From Brugia malayi (taxonomy: Eukaryota > Nematoda > Chromadorea > Rhabditida > Onchocercidae): a stretch of DNA of 64,000 nucleotides. Under the pieces are notes generated by a model. The model did no database searches. It saw only the letters and a program-made list of their open reading frames with translations, and was not told the DNA's origin. Position numbers and translations under genes: made by a program. Position 1 is the stretch's first letter. Each line of letters begins with the position of its first letter. The DNA is taken from positions 11,218,001-11,282,000 of the forward strand of contig NW_025062478.1 of the NCBI RefSeq assembly GCF_000002995.4, in the 5' to 3' direction. Positions 1 through 12,041 of this stretch are shown one piece after another.

Positions 1-1621
1 TTTTCTCATATTTCTTTATCCCTCCTTCTCTCTTTATTTCAAAAGGTAAAAAGGTAAAATAAGTAAAGAGGGAGAGAGAGGGAGAAAGGGATAATGGAGC
101 ACTTTCTTAAAAAATAAAACAAGGGAAAGAGAGAGGGAAGCATCGATGAGAAAGGATAAAAGCTTTTAACCAATTTTAATTTCCAATTTTCAAATTTATT
201 ATAGAATTTTTTCTATTCGACAGATGAAAAAAAAAAAGAAAAAGAAAAAGAATAAAAAAACATTATGTTTTATTAAATGAATTATTTTACTAAAAAACGA
301 AAAAAAAAAAAATTCAAATAAATGTCAAAATAGTATCTAATTAATAAATTAATTATAATTTGATTTCTTTCTTTTGTGAATTAATATCATTTTAATATTC
401 GATAGAAATTGTCTTAAAATTTAACGACAATTTTCTTCTCTCTTTTTTTTTTTTACAATGAAATTTTAAAACATGATCAGTTCTAATTTTCTTAATTTTA
501 TTTATGCTAAATTTTCACATTCGAGAATTAATTTTTATTAAACAACAAAAAATAAATTTTATCTTTTTTATAGGTGAAAAAATAAAAAGGAAATGTCGAT
601 TTTATGTTTTTTGAAATAAAAAAAAAAAAAAAAAAGCTTAAAATGAAATAACTAAGATCGAGAATTGTTGGTTTTTTTTCCAATATTTAGTGAAAAACCT
701 CTTAAAACATACATTAAATTGTCGTCATTTTGTCATTTTGTCATTTCAACTCTGATTCAATTCAAATTTTATTTATTTATTTTTTTTTTTTTTTTGCAAA
801 TGAAAGAAAAAGCATAGTTTGATGAATAGTTTGAACTGAAATAAATTCGAGAAATCAAGAAATACAAACTTTTATTAAACATTCGAGAAAAATTTATTAA
901 TTGATATGCTATTTTCAATTTAATATTTTCAATATTTGAATTTATAATTAATCACAATTGTAGACAAAAATGATTATAGTAAATTAATATGCATGCTAAG
1001 AGGAATGTTTGTTGTTCAAAATTTTGATAATAATCGATAATCTATTCTAAACCATTCATATTTTCCGGAAATCCCTCCTTGCGGCATTTTTTTCAACTAA
1101 TTTCAGGTATACCTGAATCAATCAATCCGGCAACGTATTGTTATTTACTATTCCTTTTAGTCTCCGCTATCAATTATTTATTATTGTCATTGAACACATT
1201 GACACTTTACATGGTACTCAGTAATTAGCAGTCAATACAGGTTTGTAAACAACTTTTGTTAGCAATGACTCATTCACCCATTGTTTGTTTGTTTATTTTT
1301 CTTTTCTTTTCTTTGCTGTTCGGAAAATTTATTCAACTTTTGATGAATGATTAATAAATTTTTGAAAGTTGAAACCAATTCAAACACTAATTGTTTTAAA
1401 AATGGTTTTTAGCTTCTAATCAAAAAACTTTTGGTAAATATTATTATCGTTCAATGCATTTCTAAAACATTTGACAATGTAACTAAAATAAACTGTAATC
1501 ATTAATTTTTTTTTTTTAAAAAAAACAAAAGAAAAGATAATTTTAAAACGATTCCTCATGTAATACACTTCACTTCTTCATTTATTTTTCTCGTCCTGAA
1601 TTATTTCAATCAATCAATCAA
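1..1621. other. AT-rich intergenic region, no gene seen
   Basis: Very AT-rich DNA with many A and T homopolymers. A purine-rich patch lies near 61-140. Every reading frame is closed at short intervals and I recognise no coding exon or RNA gene. It lies downstream of the minus-strand neuropeptide-like gene, so its right end probably includes that gene's 3' UTR. Confidence 0.6.
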
Positions 1622-2516
1622 TCAATAAATGTAATCATCTGAATCACGCAGTACCGAACGTTTTTTATAAAACGGCGAACCTTCGACAAATCTGAAACTA
1701 ATTAGAATTAGCATAATTATTAGCTTGAAAATTAGTAAAATACATTACGTCTGCTAAAATTTAAAGTAATTTCACTGATTACTGTATAAAGTAAACCTGA
1801 AAATTGCTATATTTTAAATTCAAATGAAAAATACAGAAAAGTATACTTGACGTTTCCAGCATTTGACGGACTCCAATACGTGTAGAAGGGATGTCCACCG
1901 CCACGTTTCAATTGTTGATAGTAGTAGTACGGTGAGAAGGTTTGGTGTCGTTTATTGCTCGGGAAAAAAAGATTTTCAAAATTGTTTCCTCTCATTGAAC
2001 CAAATGCTCGAGCGCCAGCTCGTTTTCTCGTCCAAAATAATTGCCTAAAAAAAAATTTTCCGCTAAAAAATTTTATGCCACAAAATGCTTTAACAAAAAT
2101 TCCATTTTTTATTTCCTTTTGCTCGAAATGATATATCTTTTTTGTTTTGTTATCCAAAAAAAAAAAACTTTTTGCAATTTTAGTACAATTAAAAATTATA
2201 ATTCAATAATTAAAATAATTTCTATTTATTATGTAATAATTAATTTGCACTGCTATTATTAGTAAAAGTAACAGTATAATAATAATTATTTAAATTTATT
2301 ATTTTATACAAATGCAAATAGTTATGCCTCTTGTTGCTTATTACTATTGTTCGACAAACTTTTAGCTGATAATTAATTAATTAAATTAATTAATAAATAA
2401 ATTGTTGGAATGTTTGCTTAGAATTTTTATTAATGATCATATAATATACCGTTCAAGATCTTCTGCTTCCGGATTATTTAATATCGGCGTACGTTCCTTG
2501 TCATCATCATTAATAT
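1622..2516 (-). CDS. Neuropeptide-like precursor, GGxRAF type (5' end unresolved)
   Basis: Three phase-compatible minus-strand exons: 2450-2516, 1847-2044 and 1622-1691 (stop TGA at 1622-1624). All have GT-AG borders. The translation is organised by dibasic sites. An acidic spacer ends in RKR, followed by a peptide starting AGARAFGSMRG and ending before KR. Next come HQTFSPYYYYQQL-KR, then GGGHPFYTYWSPSNAGN running on to SPFYKKR, and a short acidic tail SVLRDSDDYIY. This is prohormone architecture: peptides would be released by KPC/EGL-3-type convertases and secreted by neurons. The GGxRAF and WSP motifs recall C. elegans NLP-9/NLP-21 peptides; that family link is from memory. The signal-peptide exon is missing. 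A 22-nt candidate with ATG at 2980 and a phase-1 donor at 2959 would give a start of MKLSLLV, but joining it directly gives too short a signal, so another exon is probably missed. Confidence 0.72.
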
Positions 2517-3700
2517 CTAAAATTTGGAATTTAAGGAAGGAAATAGGTGTTGTTCAAATTTGTTCTGTTCTTTTTTCTTTCCAGATTTATAAATCCGGAA
2601 AGAAAAAAATAAAAGTAAAAAACCTTTTTAGCATGAAATTTCTTTTCCTTTTATGTTTTAAATCTGGAAAATATATTGAATCACAGTAGCTGCTTGAATT
2701 CGAGTAATTTTTGAGAATTGTGAATGAATTTGAAATTATTCACAAAGCAAATTAAATTTGCACTTTGCCCGCCCATTAAATAAAATTCATAAATTCAATG
2801 GAATCAAATTTTCATAAAATTAAACGTAAAATTTGAAATGAGCAGGTTTATCCGCAATTTTTGACTTCAAAATTCGGTGCAAAAAAATATAAATGCATGA
2901 GAGAAAGAATTTTATTGAAATAATTGATTTTAAAATTGCTTATGAACTTTTTTTTTACCTACCAATAAGGATAGCTTCATTATTCTTACTGAACAAAATT
3001 ATAGTGATGTCTGGAGAAGGGATGTTTGGTTTAGTTTTATCGAAGTATACTTTACTTCCAATTCAATTTTACTTAGTTCATTTAGATTACTTTTTAAATT
3101 TGGTGTTTAAATTTCGCTCAATTTCTTCGTCATATCTCTTCCTTTTATTTTTTCTAATCTTTTTTTTTTCCCAAAGCACAGTTTCCGCATTATTTTGGCT
3201 CAGACAATTTCCTCTTTTTGTAGAAAATTTCTTTTTTTTTTTTATAGCTGAAAAAACGTTGTGTACTGATTATTTTATGAATAAGAATAATACAATTTCA
3301 ATTAATTCCATCAGTCTAACGAACAATGTCCAATATAGAATTCAAAGAATTTTTCAAAACAAAAGAATGAACTTGGCTCAATTTACCTGTAGCCTTGGCT
3401 CAATTCACCTGTGACCTTTGTCAATTTTTATCGATGTCTCATTGAAGTGCTATTCCTGTTGCTACAATTCAAAAGCTAACAAATATTGCTATCATATATC
3501 AAATATTTGCAGCAAATTTCAAATTTATTTCGCATTAAAATTGCATTCACCAAATTTTCTTAATTTTATAAACTAAAATAATTAATTTAAGTGGACAATT
3601 TTAAGTAAAAGAATAAATTCTATTTGTCACTTCTATTTATTCCTTGCTTCACTTTAGTAAAATATTTTCATAATTGGTCATTGCCCTGTATAAATTTATT
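2517..3700. other. AT-rich region, presumably 5' part of the neuropeptide-like gene
   Basis: This should hold the first exon(s) and promoter of the minus-strand neuropeptide-like gene, but no signal-peptide exon could be fixed. A near-palindrome spans about 2578-2605, and a diverged copy of its second half lies at about 2657-2672. The open frame at 2893-3414 on the plus strand is Phe/Leu/Ile-rich, as expected of chance translation of T-rich DNA. Confidence 0.45.
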
Positions 3701-3926
3701 AAATAATAACATTTAGTGAGCCATTAAATGGTGTGATTTGTGTCAAATAATCGAGATGTTATCAATATTATTAAGCATTGTTAACAGATAAGATGATGAT
3801 TAAAAAAATGATATTGATGATGGTAATAGTGATGAATAATCATTATTTCGCTATGCGAATTATCATCATTATTTAGTTGTTAAATAATTAATAACATTTA
3901 GTGAGCACTAAATGGTGTGATTTGTG
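3701..3926. repeat. Diverged direct repeat pair
   Basis: A roughly 40-bp segment occurs at about 3701-3742 and again at about 3881-3926. Both copies share the core aacatttagtgag, then an ATTAAATGGTGTGATTTGTG-like stretch, with a few substitutions and a small indel. The DNA between contains short ATG/ATC runs leading into the satellite that follows. Confidence 0.75.
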
Positions 3927-3984
3927 AACGATAATTTTATCACAAATATCTTCAATTAGTTGCTGAATGCATACCGATAGTATT

Positions 3985-4615
3985 ATAAATTATCATCATC
4001 ATCATCATCAATAATAGCCATCTTTTCTATTTTTCTACTACCACTGATAATGCAATTGTCATTGTCATCATCATCATTATTCAACATTATTATCAGCTCA
4101 TCATCATCACTGTCATCATTCAGCACCATCATTATCATCATCATTGATCATCACCATCATTATCATCATCATCACCATCACTATCGTCATTCATTATCAT
4201 CACTATCATCATTCAGCATCATCATCATCACTGTCACCATTCAGCACCATCATCACCGTCACTATCATCATTCAGCATCATCATCATTATCGTCATTCAT
4301 TATCATCACTATCAGCATTCAGCATCGTCATCATCACTATCATCATTCAGCATCATCATCACTATCGTCATTCAGCATCATCATCATCACTATCATCATT
4401 CAGCATCATCATCACTATCGTCATTCATCATCATCACTATCACCATTCACCATCATTACTATCGTCATTCACCATCATCACTATCGTCATTCATCATCAT
4501 TACTATCGTCATTCACCATCATCACTATCGTCATTCATCATCATCACTATCGTCATTCACCATCATCACTATCGTCATTCATAATCATCATTATCATCAT
4601 TCAGCATCATCAATT
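3985..4615. repeat. ATC/TCA-rich satellite with higher-order period
   Basis: Over 600 bp of almost pure CAT/TCA trinucleotide sequence, punctuated by TATCGTCATT-like boxes. In the right half (about 4465-4600) the boxes recur every 22 bp; further left the spacing is 25-31 bp. CAT, TCA and ATC are all sense codons, so long His/Ser/Ile-rich frames stay open by composition. I do not regard them as genes. Confidence 0.9.
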
Positions 4616-6529
4616 GAAGCAAAAAGCCATTCGACAAACTTTATGCGAAGCAAAGTTCTTCTGAATAACAATTTCCGAAAAAAAATTCTCTCAAGGGATT
4701 TGTTTTAAATTATGGAAAAAAAGATAAAAAAAAAGGGGAAAAGAAACAACAAAAAATATTGGACGAAGTTTTTATGTGCTCTCAATGTCTCACATTCAGT
4801 TATATGACAAAATCATTTCAAAACCATCCAATGAAACTTTTTTTTAACAATACAATATACTACAGATAAATATACTAATTTCTAAAACGATTAATTATTT
4901 CAATCATAAGTATATATTATGCAATGTAATAAAAATTTGGTAATTTATCAGCAAATTTTTGCAAACTTAATTATTTTATAAAATTAAATTAAGTGGCAAA
5001 ATGATCGATAATTTCGTATTTTATGTACCAATTTAATGCATAAAACCTATATAAATAAAATATAATTGTTGTGAATAAGACGAAAATGAAGGAAAAGGAA
5101 TAACGACTAGTAAATGGTTTGAAATTTTCAATATTCATTCAATATGCTTAAGAAATATAAAACTTTAAAAAATTGCTTTTCAAAATTTTTCATTTTTAGC
5201 TGACAAAATAAATTCCAAAGTTAGGAAAAAACCAAAAAACAAAAAAAAAAAAAAAAAAAAAACAAAACAAAAAATGTCAGAAAATGATGTCTTTCTTCTG
5301 AGGCAGAAATATCACAATTTAAATTTTCTAACTAAATTTTCTCGTTGCTTTTCCCATTTCGACTTTAATGGCTAATTGTTGAAAGTTTACAAACAAACAG
5401 CTAACAGCAATGATTTAGTAAAATAACATTTCAAGCAATCATTTTTTTTTTTTTTTTCATTCTCAGTAAACTTGTCGTTTGCTCAGTACATTCGTAAATA
5501 TATCATAAACCTCCATTCACATAACCATTCCAGTAAATTTTACTTATATGAAAATAAAAAATTAAAAATGATAAGATTTTCTGAATAAAAAAAATTTCCA
5601 AAAATTTAGTTTCCGGAAACAAAGCTAAAGAAACAACAATCGATATATTAAACTGAGACGAAAACAAAAAAAAAAAAAAAATGAAAAATGAAAAAGAAGG
5701 ATTTTAAAAAGTAGGTGCAATATTAGATACAATATGTTTTAAAAATTTTTCATATGCTAAGAAGCTTTTAAATTGAGAAAGTTAAAGGAACAGATTAAAT
5801 TAAAAAATTATAAAAGTAAAATGAAAGATGTTAGTGTGGAGGAAAAAAATTAACCAAAAAAATATTGACAAATAGAAAGAAAAAAAAAATAAAAAATACA
5901 AATCTTTAATCCAAAATAAAAAGCTATGAAATTTTTGCAGTAATTAAAATGTCTTAAATACATTTAATGTCAAAATTTCACAAAATATTTCCAGTTTATG
6001 CAATTTTATAATATTTCAACAAATTCTCAACAATTTGTAGTATTTGAGGAATAGAATTTGAACCCTGCAAATTTAAATAATTTAATTTTGAATACTTTAG
6101 GAACCACTTTGAGATATATATTTCAGATTCATTAGTTTAAAAATGAATGAAAATTTTGCTATAAATCCAGTGGCATACTGTTCTGTTGTAGTATTGGAAG
6201 GTAATAATAAAAAGTGGAAAAAAATATTTAATAATTCTTTGCTTCCATATTTAATTTCATTTATTTGTTGGTTTTGCATTCTTTTCGGTAAAGAAATATT
6301 AAAATTTTATAAATTGAAAAAAAAAAAAAAATATTTTCACAACACAAACAATCATTTTTGCCATTTACCGTGTGCGTAGGTAAGTAAATAAAAGATTGCA
6401 CAATGAAGGAATAATTTCATCGTTAACATTTAGTCTTTGCAATTGTTTGCCTGCAAATTAATTATTTATTAATAGATGAATAATTGTATGAGAAATAAGA
6501 CATTATGATGACTAAAAAGAAAGGAAAGA
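4616..6529. other. AT-rich intergenic region, no gene seen
   Basis: Frequent A/T homopolymers, for example an A run near 5247-5263. No conserved coding segment or RNA gene was recognised. Two overlapping frames near 6097-6379 on opposite strands are short and of low complexity. Confidence 0.55.
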
Positions 6530-6990
6530 AGAAAGAAGAGGAATCTAAGGAGAGAGGAGGAGGAATTTAAGGAGGGAGAAGAGGAATCTGAGGAGGGAGA
6601 AGGAGGAATCTGAGGATGGAGAAGGAGAAGGAAGAGGAATCTAAGAAGGGAGAAGGAGGAATCTAAGGAGGGAGAAGAGGAATCTGAGGATGGAGAAGGA
6701 AGAGGAATCTAAGGAGGGAGAAAAGGAATCTGAGAAGGGAGAAGGAGAAGGAAGAGGAATCTAAGCAGGAGGAAGAGGAATCTAAGAAGGGAGAAGGAGG
6801 AATCTAAGGAGGGAGAAGAGGAATCTAAGGAGGGGGAAGAGGAATCTGAGGATGGAGAAGGAAGAGGAATCTAAGGAGGGAGAAGAGGAATCTGAGAAGG
6901 GAGAAGGAGAAGGAAGAGGAATCTAAGCAGCAGGAAGAGGAATCTAAGAAGGGGGAAGGAGGAATCTGAAGAGGAGGAAGAGGAACGGTA
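6530..6990. repeat. Purine-rich (GGA/GAA) minisatellite
   Basis: About 450 bp of imperfect tandem repeats built from modules such as GGAATCTAAGGAGGGAGAAG and GGAATCTGAGGATGGAGAAG, with variable (GGAGAA) spacers. One frame reads as repeats of EESKEGE/EESEDGE, but it is interrupted by TAA and shifts between modules. The plus strand is almost pure purine, so triplex or other non-B structure is possible. Confidence 0.9.
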
Positions 6991-8153
6991 GGGAAAAGAT
7001 GAAATTTTCAAAAAAATAAAATAAACCGCATGTTTTCTCCAAAGAAGTCATCATTTCTAGCAAAGAAATGATGCATTTTGGTTAAGGCCCATGCAAATTT
7101 CCTCATCCTTTCATTTCATTTCCTCTCTCCTCCTCTTCCTCTCTTCTCCTCTTCCTCCCTCTCTTTTTTTTTTTTCCTCCTCCTTCTTTCATCCTTTTGT
7201 TTAGTCGATGATGTTAAATCAAAACAAAAATTTATTTCAAATTTTATCCCAAATGATTTCATCTTCTTCTCTTCTATCTTCTTTTCGGCTTTCTTTAAAA
7301 ACTGTGTTCATTTAATTCAGTTATACTGTTTATTTATTTATTTATTTGTTTTTTCACCAATAATAATAATTATTATTACTGCTTTTTCATTTTTTTTTTT
7401 TTTTTTTTAATCATTGCACAAATTTTGTATTATGCATTTTATTGAAAAAAATTCGTCATTTTTTGTTTTTTTTTTTTTTTTTTGTTTTTCATCATCATAT
7501 TCATTTTAAAATATTTATTTATACCATTTTATAATCCATCACTTTTTTATACTATTTCAAATTTTCACTTTATCTAAAATAAAATGAAAATTTTCCAATG
7601 ATATTTGCAATATTTCATTTCATCCAAAATTTATCATTTGACGCAATTTTCAGCTTGTCTAAGCTTTTTTTTTTTTTTTATCTATGCTAGCATCAATAAA
7701 TAGTTTGGTCGATAATCACATTTCACATTTCAGTTCAACAAAACTTTATTCAAGAATAACTTTTATTGAAAATAGTAAAAATTAGAAAGAGAGAGAGAGA
7801 GAGAGAGAAAAAAAGGACAGCAAAAAGATGCAATTAGAAATAAAGGAGAAAGAAAAAGAAATAACAAAATTTTAACAGTCAATATGAATTTTAATAAATT
7901 AAATTCTTCAACTATTTTTTTTTTTTTCACTTTGTCATAAACAATTTTTTGTTTAATCGAATTTCAGTGCTACAGCAAGAAGGATCGAACTATCGATCGA
8001 TTTCATTGTACTTCCAAATTAGTAAACAAAATTATTTTATTGTCAAAAAATCGATGCGAGCAAATTTATGCAAAGCAATGTAAATCGTTTAATAAAATAT
8101 TTCAAAACAAATGAAAGACAAATGCATTTCCGTTTTGTACTAAATTAGAGTTA
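6991..8153. other. Intergenic region with polypyrimidine and GA microsatellites
   Basis: Contains a pyrimidine-rich tract at about 7111-7200, several T runs and a GA dinucleotide run near 7788-7808. I see no coding exon. Confidence 0.55.
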
Positions 8154-8500
8154 TTGTAAAATTTATATTTAGTAATTCTCTAATTACAGTTTTATTTCTA
8201 TCTTATAAAATTTATATTTAGTAATTCTCTAATTACAGTTTTATTTCTATCTTACAAAATTTATATTTAGTAATTCTCTAATTACAGTTTTATTTCTATC
8301 TTACAAAATTTATATTTAGTAATTCTCTAATTACAGTTTTATTTCTATCTTATAAAATTTATATTTAGTAATTCTCTAATTACAGTTTTATTTCTATCTT
8401 ATAAAATTTATATTTAGTAATTCTCTAATTACAGTTTTATTTCTATCTTATAAAATTTATATTTAGTAATTCTCTAATTACAGTTTTATTTCTATCTTTT
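8154..8500. repeat. Seven-copy 49-bp tandem repeat
   Basis: Seven head-to-tail copies of a 49-bp unit, nearly identical; the visible differences are single bases at the unit junction (TATA versus TACA). Landmarks in each unit are AAATTTATATTTAG, then TAATTCTCTAATTACAG, then TTTTATTTCTATCTT. Starts of the TTTATATTTAG motif are spaced exactly 49 bp. There are no spacers, so this is not CRISPR. Near identity implies recent expansion. Confidence 0.95.
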
Positions 8501-9200
8501 GAATTTGTGAATAAAAAATTTATTTTATCATAGTTAGATAACGATTTAAAAACTTGTCTTAATTTGTTAAAAAATGAAAAAAATTTTATTGCTAATTAAA
8601 TAAATTAAATTTTCATATTCAGAATTTTGCTAATTTTAAACAAAAAAAAGGAAAAAGTTAAGCAGAAAAATTCAAGCCTACTTTAATTTACAATCAAAAA
8701 ATTCAATGATAAAATAATATCATAATTACTGATTATTGGATAACATTCCGATTGCAATATTCAATTAATTTGCAAAAATATTTAGAACCTTTTTTTTTCA
8801 ATATACTATAAAATATCTTTTTGTTTATTACATAATTTATATTAAACATTTTCATTTTAACATTATTCACACAAAATTTATTTTTATCACATTTAATTTT
8901 TTCTTTTTTTGTTTTCTCCTTTTTATATTTTAATTTTATCTTTCTCATTATATATTTGACATCTAAAAATTACTAGCACATTTACAATTGGTCTTTTTTC
9001 TCTCTTCTTTTTAATCCATCTTATCTTCCCATCATTTTATTTGTCTATTCAAATTTAAAGAGAAAAAAAAAATAAAAAATAATAATAAATAAAGAAAATT
9101 CACATAATTCACAGCTACAGCATTCATTTATTCTAACGTTATTTGAAATTTGATGATGAATTTGCTAAATAACATTCAATCTTTCTTTCCCTTTTTTTTT

Positions 9201-9231
<31 letters not shown>

Positions 9232-12041
9232 TTACCATTTCCTTCTTTTCTGCTATTTTTTTGCTTTATCTAAGAATATTTACCTAACAAAAATTACAAT
9301 TAACTATTTGGAAAATCCTAGAAAATGATGATTGAACAGAGATTTGCCCTGTGACCATAAAAAAAAAAGGGTCATGACCTTTTTTGTTTATAGTTATATC
9401 GAAATATTGTCACATATCGAAATGTTGTCACATAGCTAACTGATTTTAACACGGAAAATAATAAACGACAGAAAGTTGAAGTAAAATATTTTTGTACCTA
9501 TAAATGGTATTAACTTTTTTAATCTTAGTGAACAAAATTATCAGTTAAAATGTTAAAAAAGAAATGATTTTTCAATCAACAATTTATTCTTCCAACTGCC
9601 AACTGTCAAACAGATAGTAAAATTTCTCTTTCCTTAATCAAAGAAAGTTACTGTTAAATTTCATGTAAACTGATTGGAAGGAATAGAACTGATTCCCTAC
9701 CAATAATATCAAATTCTTCAACAATTCATACAATTATCCAAACTTCCTGTCACTTTATTAACAGCACTTAAAGTAAATTATTATTATCATTATCAATATT
9801 AATCATTAGTTATTATTATCACTGTTATTGTTATTACTATTGTTAATTATTACTATAATCAATCATCATCAAATTTAGCGAGAATGATAACTTTTAATTT
9901 TTACTGCTAATAATTCTTTTAAAAAATACTAATTACTTCTGTGATGATCGAATTGAAGATAAATATTCTAGGCTAGGCTTATTTAAAGCAATGGAAATAT
10001 ATCTGCTCCACATCGAATAAATTATGATGGAATCGTCATTTGCTGATAAGGAATAAAAAAAAAAAAGATGATTAAAAATAAGCTGCAAATTACAAATTAC
10101 TCATAGCAGCTAATGATTAGCTTAATATTGAATTGTTCTGAAAATTATGTATAAATATACAATTCCCATAGATCAGCGATCATTTCTGAACTGTGGAATG
10201 CTTCAATCATTTCGTGATAAAATGATCGCCTAAAGAAATTATCATGATTTTTTTCCAAGTCATTAAATTTAATGCTTATCAGACTTTTTGAAGTAATGGT
10301 TGAATCAAAGTTTATTTTTGTTTTAAAAGATAATAATTTATGCGAAGAGATGACGATATAATTATTTTTTCATGCCTTTCTTCATGTCACATTTGCGACC
10401 ATTCCTCTATTATTTGAAATCATTTACAATTTTTAAGATAAGGCAAAAAAAAAAAAAAAAAAAGTTCGAGAAAGAAAACAAAATAAATTGGAAGAAACAA
10501 AAACCAAACAGCTCATTTCAGAAATTAAAGAAATTTGAAAAAACTGAGAAATTAAAATTAAAAGCTAAAACAATCTTGAAAAAGTTTTCAGTTACATTCT
10601 TTTTCAAGTTTGAACTTTGTCAATGATAAAAGAAATTTTTTTAATCTAATTCTTCGATGTGCTCATTCATTCCTCTTTTTGTCTTCCAAGAATTACACAT
10701 GTGTCAACCAAAACGAAATTTGAATTGAATGGCTACACCAATCTTTTCTTTGACATTTCAAATTAATTTAAATGAAATCCTGTGCTGCTTCCTTGCTATT
10801 TCCAGAATGTAAACATCATAAGTATCATTTACTACAAAATTTTGCACAAAAAAGTAAAGCGAATACTTGAAATAGCACCGTTCTTCATAATATTGTCAGG
10901 AATAGCTGAGATGAGGAATAGTTCCATCTTTCTTCTCCAACGAGTGATAAGGTTCCTTCCTTGCTAGCAATCTTCTAAAGTTGTATCACACGATGCATTC
11001 ATTACTTCGGTAATTCATTTCATTTCTTTTAGCAGTTCTAAACAGAATTAGTCACATGATATGAGTCCGATACTGTAAGTTTGTTTTTGTGGAAGCATTT
11101 TGTTATGGATTAATAGTAAATAAATATATGAAGATGGCTTGTTTATTTAGCGAAGAAAAACTATCAGCGATGGGAAAGACTAATTTTAAACGACAAAAAG
11201 TGAAATTGAATTTAATTTTAAAGTCAAAAGTTAGACTCAAAAGAATGAATTACACACTAAATGACTAAATTAACATTCCATACTGGGAAAGAAGGGAAAT
11301 GATATTATCAAAAAAATTCTAAAGTTTCAGAGTAAAATTTCAAAATGAAAATTCTAAAGTAAAAATTTCAAAATGAAAAGAATTGTTAAAGAATGTTAAG
11401 AATTTTAAGCTAGCAAAAATAATGTCCCTGAAAAGAAGCCACATACAGTTAATGCAGTAATTAAAAAATGCATCAGGAAACGTTATTCACCAAATTTTAA
11501 CACAACAATAGTAAAATAATAGTTGAAGAAAATCGAAAACAGGTTAGCGGCAATTTCCCAAAACTGAATGAAATTCATAAATTATCTAACAAAATAAGTT
11601 TTAAAAGGAAATTTTGAATAACTGATATGAATACATAATAAACATATAGTGGTACAAATATAAATCAAAACAATGAAAATCTGTGCAAACAAGATACTAT
11701 TTAAATGATGATTTAAAAATGCTGACTGCAATTTTAGAACATTTAACGGTTTGTATTGTTACAACGGTCTTTTGAATATTTTCAGCGACTAACTTTTCTT
11801 CAGGAATAGCTATTTCAAATTACATTATCTACAAAGCAATATAATATGCAGCCAAATAAAACAAATTAAGAAAAAAGTTGAAACGAATGAGTTTTAAATT
11901 AAAATAAAGACGATTGAGGAAATTCTCGCATAAGTACACATAACTCATTTTAATATATTTATAGGCTAAAAATTCTTCGCCTGAAATTTTGCATTCTTAA
12001 CTGCAACGTATAAATGCTTCAGACCGTTCGGTTCAAATACT
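8501..12041. other. AT-rich intergenic region with simple repeats
   Basis: Contains a CT dinucleotide run at about 9205-9230, ATT/TTA-rich stretches near 9780-9860 and an A run near 10444-10462. Open frames at 8733-8948 (-), 10372-10626 (+) and 10782-10967 (+) are short, biased in composition and unlike any family I know. The right end should include the 3' UTR of the gip-2-like gene. Confidence 0.5.

Noticed and set aside
2893..3414. A 173-codon hydrophobic plus-strand frame
   Set aside because: Phe/Leu/Ile runs come from T-rich DNA. There is no family pattern, and a minus-strand gene's 5' region is expected here.
4050..4664. A 204-codon His/Ser/Ile-rich open frame and its 146-codon companion
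   Set aside because: Both are open only because the ATC/TCA/CAT repeat has no stop codon in those frames. There are no splice signals or conserved motifs.
8154..8500. Regular repeats resembling a CRISPR array
   Set aside because: The units are directly adjacent with no unique spacers, and the genome is eukaryotic.
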